Source of the DNA: Streptococcus sp. M334
GTDB lineage: Bacteria > Bacillota > Bacilli > Lactobacillales > Streptococcaceae
Direction: 5' to 3'
Length of the DNA: 64,000 nucleotides
Assembly (NCBI RefSeq): GCF_000187745.1
Contig: NZ_GL732488.1
Coordinates: 112,472 to 176,471, forward strand
The notes beneath the pieces were generated by a model. It saw only the letters and a program-made list of their open reading frames with translations. It ran no database searches and was not told where the DNA came from. The translations under genes were made by a program, and so were the position numbers. Positions 55,263 to 62,802 of the stretch are shown one piece after another. Within the stretch, counting starts at the first letter, position 1, and each line of letters opens with the position of its first letter.

Positions 55263-55976
55263 CTACAATAACTTCTTCTGTTCAAGATTTTTTCTAGTTG
55301 AGCTTGGTTCAGCTTGACCAAACTGTTCTGCTAGGCGCTGACTCCAGCTTGTGGTCGCACGCGCCCCAGCATAGTCTGCCTGTACACGGTCATAATTTTC
55401 AATCGCATCAACTGTTTGTTCCTGATATTCTTCCTCAAACACCACCTGATGCAATGGCAAGCGAGGTTTGACTTCATGTTCTTCATTTGGTATTCCTAGT
55501 GCCATTCCAAAGACAGGATAGGTGTAGTCAGGCAGATTAAAGAGCTCTGCCACTTCTTCTGACTTGTAACGCACCAAGCCAATAATGACACCACCATAGC
55601 CCAAGCTTTCAGCTGCCAGCATGGCATTTTGACCAGCAAGAGCCGCATCGACCGAACTAATCAAGAGACCTTCCACACCTTGAGGTTGGAATGAATCCGT
55701 ATGAAGTCGTGCTCCCTTTTCTGCTCGGTTCAAATCTCCGACAAAGAGAAGAAAAACAGCAGACTGGCGAATGGCTTCTTGAGGCACCAATTCATACAAG
55801 GCATCTTTCTTCTCTTGACTTCGTACCACAATCACAGAGTAGGATTGGAAATTCTTCCAAGACGAGGCCATTTGGGCTGCTGTCAAAATCTCATTTAAGT
55901 CTGCTTGGGGAATCTCTTGCTCTTTAAATCTGCGCACTGAAGTATGAGCCTTCATCAGTTTAATCGTTTCTGTCAT
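55263..55976 (-). CDS. Nitroreductase-family FMN oxidoreductase
   Basis: This 237-residue NfsA/FRP-like flavoprotein has the FMN-binding start HTSVRRFKEQEIP, and the GYGGVIIGLVR segment typical of the family. It probably reduces quinones, flavins or nitro compounds with NADPH. It overlaps dnaI by 4 bp, although its function is unrelated to replication. Confidence 0.9.
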   Translation of the reverse strand: MTETIKLMKAHTSVRRFKEQEIPQADLNEILTAAQMASSWKNFQSYSVIVVRSQEKKDALYELVPQEAIRQSAVFLLFVGDLNRAEKGARLHTDSFQPQGVEGLLISSVDAALAGQNAMLAAESLGYGGVIIGLVRYKSEEVAELFNLPDYTYPVFGMALGIPNEEHEVKPRLPLHQVVFEEEYQEQTVDAIENYDRVQADYAGARATTSWSQRLAEQFGQAEPSSTRKNLEQKKLL

Positions 55977-56869
55977 CGACGGTTCACTCCTTCTAAACGA
56001 GTCTCCTCAGCCAAATAACGGATGCGTTCCATGACCCGTCTGGCTTCCCAGGTTTCGTCATTTCCATGTTTCCCTTTAGCGAAATGCAACTCCAAATCTT
56101 CAAAGTTGAAGTTGGAGGTGAAAAAGGTCGGTAAATCTTCCTGCATCCGATATTGGAGAATGACTTGCAGGATTTCATCACGTACCCAAGCAGTTGATTG
56201 CTCGGCACCAATATCATCTAAAATCAGGACTTCAGAAAGCTTAATCTCATCCACTAAGGTCTTAACATTACCATCACCGATAGCATTTTTGACATCGATG
56301 ACAAAACTAGGATAGTGGAGAAGAGTGGAGGAAACACCACGTTTTTCTGATAAATCATGAGCCAAGGCAGCCACCATGAAACTTTTACCCACACCAAAGT
56401 CTCCATACAAGTAAAGACCTTTTCGAATAGCTGGATATTGCTCCACGAAGGCTAATAGCTTTTCAAAAACTGGCAAGCGCTCCAAATCATCCAAGTCAAC
56501 TTGAGCTAAACTAGCTTTCTTGAGACTGGCTGGCAGATTGATTAACTTGAGACGGTTCTTAATAGCCGCTTCTTTTTCCGCCGCGATTAGTTCAGGAGTT
56601 TCTTCATAAGAAACATCCGCATAGCCATGATTCATAACCAAAATCGGCTTGTAGCCTTTGGCAATATAATCCGTATCACCACGAAGAAACTTGTCACGCT
56701 CGGTGATGTACTGATTAAACTTGGAGATACTGCGATTCAATTCCTCTGGAGTAAGGGATTCTTGCTGGATAAAGGCCGCAACATCAGGGTCCTTCATGAT
56801 TTTCTGGACCAAATCTTGATAATGAAAACGGCTAGGTTGACGTTTGAGTACGTCTCCGACACTTTCCAT
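55973..56869 (-). CDS. dnaI: Primosomal protein DnaI
   Basis: This 298-residue AAA+ helicase loader has Walker A GDFGVGKSF, Walker B LILDDIGAEQ and an N-terminal domain that contacts the replicative helicase. A strong GGAGGAG lies across the dnaB stop, and the two genes abut. Confidence 0.95.
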   Translation of the reverse strand: MESVGDVLKRQPSRFHYQDLVQKIMKDPDVAAFIQQESLTPEELNRSISKFNQYITERDKFLRGDTDYIAKGYKPILVMNHGYADVSYEETPELIAAEKEAAIKNRLKLINLPASLKKASLAQVDLDDLERLPVFEKLLAFVEQYPAIRKGLYLYGDFGVGKSFMVAALAHDLSEKRGVSSTLLHYPSFVIDVKNAIGDGNVKTLVDEIKLSEVLILDDIGAEQSTAWVRDEILQVILQYRMQEDLPTFFTSNFNFEDLELHFAKGKHGNDETWEARRVMERIRYLAEETRLEGVNRR

Positions 56870-58039
56870 CTAATCTCCTCCTTTTTCTAATCGAGCTAAT
56901 AGTTCTTGTTTCTTACGTTCTAGTTCCAGACGAGTTTCCTCGCTGGTTTCATTCTTATAATCTGGATTGCTCCACTTGGGTACATTGGACTTGGCAGGAC
57001 CGAGTTTACTAGTCTTTTGAGCCTGACTCTTTTGCCCTCTCTCACGGATGCGCAAGACTGCCTCTTCTGCCGAATGAATCTTTTGATAGGCGTAGTCATT
57101 AGCTACCTTCATGGCATATTTCTCATTGATATTTGCCGAATCTACCTTATTAAAGGTCAACAAGAGAATAATATTGATGACTTCGTCCAGCAAGCCCAAG
57201 CCAGCCATCTGTTGCAAAAGTTCTCTTTCTGTTTGGGTAATACTTGCCTTACGAGTTTGCTTGATTTCTGCTAAGAACTGCAGGGCAGTTTTACTTTTGG
57301 CTTCCTTGATAATGGTTGCTTCCTTAGGACTAAAGTCAGAGGAAACAGGTTTTTGAGCAATTTTTTCACGCATGCGTTTGGTTGAAACGACCTGGGAAAC
57401 AGCTGTTGACTTGGCCAATTGATAGGTTTCAAACCAAGTCCATTTCCTCTCCTCGGCAATGGCAAAGAGGTTTAATACATCGGACTGCTCATCCGCAAAG
57501 CGAAGCCCATCTCGAGCCATCAGCTGACGAAAATGGTCTAAGTCAAAATCGTTGGCCACTTTCTTCTTGAGACTAAGGTCTTCTTGACTTCCCAGTTCTG
57601 CTAAGTCTGGAAAGACTTGATTGAGTGAGACAGGTATTTCTTCTCCCTCAGCACTCTCAACTTTCAAATCTTCCACAGCTGCATCACCAATCTTTTTCTC
57701 CAAGAGTCTACGATAAACAGGATGTTCCAAAAAATCCTGACTTGAAAGAGGAGCATGGAGGGCTAGCTGATAAACATCCCCCTTTTGATAGAGGGTTAAG
57801 AGATTAAAAGCAGATAGGATTTTCAAGGATTTTATCAATCTATCCATTCCAAAGTTAAGATGGTTGAGAATACTTGAAAAGAGGTATTCCTTTCTACCAT
57901 TATCCCAAAAACTGATTGTATAAAGATAAAGGCTCAGTGCCTCCTGACCGATAATCGGGAGGTAGCACTGTACCAGAGATGAGGTATCTTGCGACACCCG
58001 ATTATTCTTTAGATAAGAAAAACGGTCAATTGGCTTCAT
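56870..58039 (-). CDS. dnaB: Replication initiation/membrane attachment protein DnaB
   Basis: This 389-residue DnaB/DnaD-superfamily protein remodels DNA and recruits the helicase with DnaI and DnaD. The N-terminal winged-helix-like part (LVQCYLPIIGQEALSLYLY) and the C-terminal DnaD-like segment (NKVDSANINEKYAMKVANDY) are visible; the tail is Lys/Glu rich. This is not the replicative helicase, which is called DnaC in this group. It abuts nrdR. Confidence 0.93.
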   Translation of the reverse strand: MKPIDRFSYLKNNRVSQDTSSLVQCYLPIIGQEALSLYLYTISFWDNGRKEYLFSSILNHLNFGMDRLIKSLKILSAFNLLTLYQKGDVYQLALHAPLSSQDFLEHPVYRRLLEKKIGDAAVEDLKVESAEGEEIPVSLNQVFPDLAELGSQEDLSLKKKVANDFDLDHFRQLMARDGLRFADEQSDVLNLFAIAEERKWTWFETYQLAKSTAVSQVVSTKRMREKIAQKPVSSDFSPKEATIIKEAKSKTALQFLAEIKQTRKASITQTERELLQQMAGLGLLDEVINIILLLTFNKVDSANINEKYAMKVANDYAYQKIHSAEEAVLRIRERGQKSQAQKTSKLGPAKSNVPKWSNPDYKNETSEETRLELERKKQELLARLEKGGD

Positions 58040-58513
58040 TTATCTTTCCTTTTTCTTTTTAGAGGATTGGGTGATTTGTTGGAGCAAGCTCTCTAGTTCA
58101 CTGACATCCTTAAAACTACGATAGACACTGGCAAAACGTACATAGGTAATCTCATCCAACTCAGCCAACTCCTCCATGACGAGTGAACCAATGTCCTCAC
58201 TTTGAATTTCATTTTCATTTCGACCACGGAGTTTCTGTTCGATACGATTGACTACCATGTTGATTTCATCACTTGACACAGGACGTTTCTGGGCTGAGCG
58301 GATAATCCCATTAAAGATTTTATCTCTGGAGAACTGTTCCCGTGTACCATCTTTTTTAACAACCACTAAGGTTCTTTCTTCTACCCGTTCGTAGGTTGTA
58401 AAACGGTGCTGGCATTCATCGCACTCACGTCTTCTACGAATAGTGTTCCCTTCTTCTGCTTGGCGACTATCGATAACACTTGACTTGGTAGCCCCACATT
58501 TTGGACAACGCAT
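58040..58513 (-). CDS. nrdR: Transcriptional repressor NrdR
   Basis: This 157-residue repressor of ribonucleotide reductase genes has a zinc ribbon (CPKC and CDEC) and an ATP-cone ([20 protein letters not shown]). The start at 58513 ([11 protein letters not shown]) has AAGGAGGG. Confidence 0.97.
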
Positions 58514-58540
58514 CCTTTCCCTCCTTATCGTTTTCTTTTC

Positions 58541-58549
58541 ATTATACCA
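58541..58549 (-). promoter_or_regulatory. nrdR-dnaB-dnaI promoter
   Basis: Minus-strand TGGTATAAT extended -10 (TATAAT at 58541-58546); the -35 (TTTGGG) is weak. Confidence 0.55.
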
Positions 58550-58586
58550 TTTTTTAAACGATTCCCAAAACAATTCTTCTTTTTGC

Positions 58587-58628
58587 TTGACAAGTTTTTT
58601 GTTTTGTTGTATTATTTAATTAAGACAA
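58587..58628 (+). promoter_or_regulatory. gntR-ABC promoter and candidate operator
   Basis: TTGACA (58587-58592), 17 bp, TATTAT (58610-58615). An inverted TTGT...ACAA (58607-58628) with a TTAATTAA core overlaps the -10 and may be the YtrA-type repressor's own site. Confidence 0.65.
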
Positions 58629-58652
58629 AAGGATAAAAGAAAGGAGACCAAG

Positions 58653-59018
58653 ATGTCCTGGACATTTGACAACAAAAAACCCATCTATTTACAGATTATG
58701 GAGAAAATCAAGCTTCAGATTGTTTCCCATACGCTGGAACCCAATCAACAGCTTCCGACCGTGCGAGAGCTGGCTAGCGAGGCAGGTGTCAATCCAAACA
58801 CCATCCAAAGAGCCTTGTCAGACCTTGAACGAGAAGGATTTGTCTACAGCAAGCGCACAACTGGACGATTTGTGACTGAGGATAAGGAGCTAATCGCCCA
58901 GTCACGCAAACAATTATCAGAAGAAGAATTGGAACACTTCGTTTCCTCCATGACCCATTTTGGCTATGAAAAAGAAGAACTACCAGGCGTAGTCAGTGAT
59001 TATATTAAAGGAGTTTAA
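58653..59018 (+). CDS. GntR-family (YtrA subfamily) regulator
   Basis: This 121-residue regulator has the GntR winged helix (LPTVRELASEAGVNPNTIQRA) and only a short C-terminal dimerisation tail, which is the YtrA type. Such proteins repress the ABC exporter operon they start. AAGGAG precedes the ATG; the ABC ATPase follows after 4 bp. Confidence 0.93.
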   Translation: MSWTFDNKKPIYLQIMEKIKLQIVSHTLEPNQQLPTVRELASEAGVNPNTIQRALSDLEREGFVYSKRTTGRFVTEDKELIAQSRKQLSEEELEHFVSSMTHFGYEKEELPGVVSDYIKGV

Positions 59019-59022
59019 GCCT

Positions 59023-59718
59023 ATGTCATTACTAGCATTTGAAAATGTATCCAAATCTTATGGAGCAACCCCAGCCCTTGAAAATGTTTCTCTTGACATT
59101 CCAGCTGGAAAAATTGTCGGTCTCCTCGGCCCAAATGGCTCAGGGAAAACAACCCTGATTAAACTAATCAACGGCCTCTTACAACCAGATCAAGGACGTG
59201 TCCTGATCAATGACATGGACCCAAGCCCAGAAACCAAGGCTATCGTAGCTTATTTGCCTGATACGACCTATCTCAATGAGCAAATGAAGGTCAAAGAAGC
59301 CCTAACCTACTTCAAGACCTTCTATAAAGATTTCAATCTTGAACGCGCCCATCATCTACTTGCAGACCTGGGCATTGATGAAAATAGTCGTCTCAAGAAA
59401 TTATCAAAAGGGAACAAGGAAAAGGTACAACTGATTTTGGTTATGAGCCGTGATGCTCGTCTCTACGTTTTGGACGAACCCATTGGCGGGGTGGACCCAG
59501 CAGCTCGTGAGTATATCCTCAATACCATTATCAACAACTACTCCCCAACTTCTACCGTTTTGATTTCTACCCACTTGATTTCAGATATCGAGCCAATCTT
59601 GGATGAAATTGTCTTCCTCAAAGATGGAAAAGTCGTCCGTCAAGGTAATGTAGATGATATTCGCTATGAGTCAGGTGAATCCATTGACCAACTCTTCCGT
59701 CAGGAATTTAAGGCCTAA
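59023..59718 (+). CDS. ABC-2 type exporter ATPase
   Basis: This 231-residue ATPase has Walker A GPNGSGKTT, the degenerate signature LSKGNKEKVQLI and Walker B LYVLDEPIGGVD. The ATG at 59023 (MSLLAFENVSKSYG) has AAAGGAG; the longer frame overlaps gntR. It pairs with the next gene and probably exports or senses an envelope-active compound. Confidence 0.93.
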   Translation: MSLLAFENVSKSYGATPALENVSLDIPAGKIVGLLGPNGSGKTTLIKLINGLLQPDQGRVLINDMDPSPETKAIVAYLPDTTYLNEQMKVKEALTYFKTFYKDFNLERAHHLLADLGIDENSRLKKLSKGNKEKVQLILVMSRDARLYVLDEPIGGVDPAAREYILNTIINNYSPTSTVLISTHLISDIEPILDEIVFLKDGKVVRQGNVDDIRYESGESIDQLFRQEFKA

Positions 59719-59733
59719 GCAAAGGAGATTATT

Positions 59734-60501
59734 ATGTTTTGGAATTTAGTTCGCTACGAATTTAAAAATGTTAACAAGTGGTATTTAGCCCTCTACGCTG
59801 CCGTGCTCTTCCTTTCTGCCCTTATCGGGATACAAGCACAGACCTATAACAATCTGCCTGTCAAAGAAAGTCGACCTGTTTTACTTATTTTTCTAGCCCT
59901 CGTCTTTGGTGGCTTGATGATTACACTTGGAATTTCAACTCTTTTCTTAATCATTAAACGCTTCAAAGGCAGTGTCTATGACCGACAAGGCTATCTGACT
60001 TTGACCTTGCCAGTTTCTGAACACCATATCATCACAACCAAACTAATCGGTGCCTTTATCTGGTCGTTGATTAGCACCGCTGTCCTAGCTCTAAGTGCTG
60101 TTATTATTGTGACCATAACGGTTCCAGAATGGATCCCTCTTTCTTATGTGATTACATTTGTAGAAACACATCTCCCTCAGATCTTTCTTACAGGTATATC
60201 CTTCCTACTAAATACCATTTCCAGCATCCTCTGCATCTACTTGGCTATTTCCATTGGACAGCTTTTCAATGAGTACCGTACAGCACTCGCTGTTGCAGCC
60301 TACATTGGTATCCAAATCGTCATTGGATTTATTGAACTTTTCTTCAATCTTAGTTCTAATTTCTATGTCAATTCACTTGTAGGACTTAATGATCATTTCT
60401 ATATGGGAGCAGGTATAAGTATTGTTGAAGAACTCATTTTCATAGCTATCTTTTACCTCGGAACCTACTACATCTTGAAAAACAAGGTTAATTTGCAATA
60501 G
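59734..60501 (+). CDS. ABC-2 type exporter permease
   Basis: This 255-residue membrane protein has six hydrophobic segments, as in ABC-2 permeases of GntR/YtrA operons. AAAGGAG precedes the ATG. The operon ends with a terminator 10 bp later. Confidence 0.88.
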   Translation: MFWNLVRYEFKNVNKWYLALYAAVLFLSALIGIQAQTYNNLPVKESRPVLLIFLALVFGGLMITLGISTLFLIIKRFKGSVYDRQGYLTLTLPVSEHHIITTKLIGAFIWSLISTAVLALSAVIIVTITVPEWIPLSYVITFVETHLPQIFLTGISFLLNTISSILCIYLAISIGQLFNEYRTALAVAAYIGIQIVIGFIELFFNLSSNFYVNSLVGLNDHFYMGAGISIVEELIFIAIFYLGTYYILKNKVNLQ

Positions 60502-60511
60502 TTTCATAATC

Positions 60512-60555
60512 AAAAAGGATAACATCTCATCGTAGAGAGGCTATCCTTTTTTCTT
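60512..60555. terminator. Bidirectional terminator between the ABC permease and the Rgg gene
   Basis: AAAAAGGATA and TATCCTTTTT arms with T-runs on both strands, between convergent genes. Confidence 0.85.
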
Positions 60556-60605
60556 TTATCTCATTTCTGTCTAACTTTATCTTACAGACGAATTCTTCTA
60601 GCCAA

Positions 60606-61459
60606 TTAAATAACAAAATCTGATTTAAAGGTCTTGCTTAATTTCTCTATTGTGTCACTATCATTATATTCCTTACATATTCTCATAGCTTTGGAACATT
60701 CTTTTTTACCTAACTCTACTTGATTCGTTTTTATGAGATAAATACCTTTTAAAAAAAGCAAATAATTCTTTTCAAAATAATATCCTTGTCTGGTCAGTAA
60801 ATTTTCTAAATCATCTATAAAAAATTGAGCGCTATCTAACAAATTATTTTTTAATAATAATTCTAAATTAAATAAATATAGGGGAATTACTCTATGTGTT
60901 CCCATATCTGTTTTTAAAAAATGTCGTGTTTTATTGATTACCGCTCTATATAGTAAGCTAATGGTTTTAGTATTCAAAAAAACACCGAATGATAGAAAAT
61001 TTTCAGTTCATACTCCATCCAAGTATCTACCGAAAGCAAATACTTGATTAGCTCATTGCATTTAGAGATATTGTAAGGAAGGTTTGCAAGCCGATTAATC
61101 TGTTGTTCAGCAATCAATTTTATGTGAAAATTGCATAAACTTTTTTCCTGCTTTTGTTTTAGCTCTATTTTATCCACTAATTCTTGAAGTAGAAATATAT
61201 CTGGAGAGTTTACAGCATGTTCTAATTCTTCAAAAAAACATTCTTTTTTGGAATAATAGCAATGAACTAATTCTTCAAATTCCGAAAATGATATTCCCAG
61301 ACGATTTAACAAAATGTAAAAATGATCAATAGATAATTTTGTAATGCCATTTTCGAAACGAGAAATAGTTGATTCACTAATCTTATCACAAGCCAAATCT
61401 TTAAGACGAAAATTTTTTGAAATACGAATATCCTTTAAAACCGCTCCAAAATTTTCCAT
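60606..61459 (-). pseudogene. Rgg-type transcriptional regulator, frameshifted at a T7 tract
   Basis: Two minus-strand frames join into one Rgg-like protein. The first starts at 61459 (MENFGAVLKDIR, GAGGG upstream) and has an XRE HTH (residues about 5-60, with CDKISESTISRFENG); it ends at TGA 60974-60976. The second (to 60606) carries on the TPR-like helices. The break is GTG-TTTTTTT-GAA (A7 at 60976-60982 on the plus strand). One extra T would fuse them into 284 residues, the normal Rgg length. A -1 ribosomal slip or re-initiation at the overlapping TTG could also give the second half. It diverges from the caspase-like gene. No adjacent short hydrophobic peptide gene was recognised. Confidence 0.8.
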
Positions 61460-61508
61460 ACTATCCCTCTTCCATTTCTGCAAAAAATAAAACCTGTTTT
61501 TTTATTTA

Positions 61509-61524
61509 TGATATGATTATATCA
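61509..61524. promoter_or_regulatory. Overlapping divergent promoters with a palindromic operator
   Basis: TGATAT-GATT-ATATCA is a perfect inverted repeat. It contains a plus-strand extended -10 (TGATATGAT, -10 at 61512-61517) and a minus-strand TATAAT (61516-61521, with TGA extension and TTGTCC -35 at 18 bp). A regulator bound here would control both genes. Confidence 0.55.
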
Positions 61525-61552
61525 AAAACAAAACAGAAAGGACAATATGATT

Positions 61553-62790
61553 ATGAAAAAATTTTATTGTCATCAGTTGCTTTACTGAGCCTAGTGGCAA
61601 CATTACCAGTAAATAATCCAGTTTCTGCTCAAGAATCATCCTCTCAAGCGACTTATAGTAAGTCAAGTGGAAGTTGGATAAAATCTGGTAGCCGTTGGTG
61701 GTATAAACATTCTGATGGTTCTTATACTACAAATGGATGGGGAAAAATAGGTGGCACCTGGTACTATTTTGATAGTGAAGGTTGGATGAAGACAGGTTGG
61801 ATTAAAGAATATGGAAATTGGTATTATCTAGATGATAGCAGTGCTATGAAAACAGGATGGTGTAGGGTATCGGGTATTTGGTATTATTTAAATACTAGTG
61901 GTGTCATGCAAACAGGATTACAGACTATCGGTGGGAATGAATATTATTTAAATACTAGTGGTGCTATGCAGACAGGTTGGCAAAACATTGGGGACGATAC
62001 CTATTTCTTTGCTAGTAGTGGAGCAAGACAAACGATTAATCGTCGGGCTTTAGTTCTTGGTGAAACATCAACGAGAGCAGTACCTATCGAAGATGTTAAT
62101 GCTATGGAAAAGGTATTTAGTAACCAAAACTTTAGTGAAGTTGTTCGTTTCCCTGATAAAACAAAAGCTGAGATTATTGCAAAAATGCAAGAACTTTTCA
62201 AATCTTCTAGCGAAAGCGATGTGAATTACCTTTACCTTACTTGTCATGGAGGAAGAGACGGAAGAATCTATCTTGGTAGCGATGGTCTAACATTTTCAGG
62301 TTGGGAATTGGCATCTATACTGAAACAATACAAAGGCAAGTTTGTGGTTATGCTAGATTGTTGCTATTCAGGAACAATTATAGATGTAGGTGAATCAGAT
62401 GAAAAGGTTGCCTCCAAGTCTGAAGAAAAATTTGATGAACAAGCATTTTTGGCAGGATTCTCAACAGGAAATCTAGCAAGCAAGAATGGTGAAATGCTTG
62501 ATTCTAAATTCCTCGTACTATGTGCCTCTTGGAAAGGTGAAAAATCGTATAGTTTAGTCGGAATAGGTAGTCTTGCCACCAGATACTGGGCAATGGGTAC
62601 AGGTTGGGATTCACTTCAAAATAGAATGATTTCGCCTATGGCAGACACCAATACTAACGGAAAAATCACTTTAGAGGAACTGTATCAATACTCTTATCCT
62701 CTAGTCCTTGAAGCTGCATCAAGCAGTAATAAGAAGCAACATGTATCAGTTTATCCAGAAAACAGTCAATTTGTTTTATTCCAAAAATAA
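61553..62790 (+). CDS. Secreted choline-binding protein with caspase-like (C14) domain; start frameshifted
   Basis: From the well-placed ATG 61553 (AGAAAGGA upstream) the A6 tract (61556-61561) leads to a stop after 11 codons. With one more A the frame reads MKKILLSSVALLSLVATLPV, a clean signal peptide cleaved near residue 26, and a 412-residue protein. The native open frame reaches back only to ATGs lacking a ribosome site (61513 or 61417). Residues about 40-160 are five or six choline-binding repeats (GTWYYFDSEGWMKTGW type). Residues about 163-390 are a caspase-like peptidase: His232 in YLTCHGG and Cys271 in LDCCYSG. An EF-hand-like loop D365-x-N-x-N-G-x-I-xxx-E376 follows. Numbers use the repaired frame. 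It diverges from the Rgg gene and is followed 13 bp later by a second choline-binding gene. Confidence 0.82.
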
Positions 62791-62802
62791 GGAGTTAAGA
62801 AA

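Noticed and set aside
61417..61552. Native upstream start of the caspase-like gene at 61417
   Set aside because: It would begin inside the opposite-strand HTH gene, has no ribosome site and spoils the signal peptide. The A6-tract frameshift explains the frame better.
61547..61588. Thirteen-residue peptide MIMKKFYCHQLLY as an Rgg pheromone
   Set aside because: It arises only from the A6 frameshift, lacks the hydrophobic or charged pattern of known short hydrophobic peptides, and is better explained as a truncated signal peptide.
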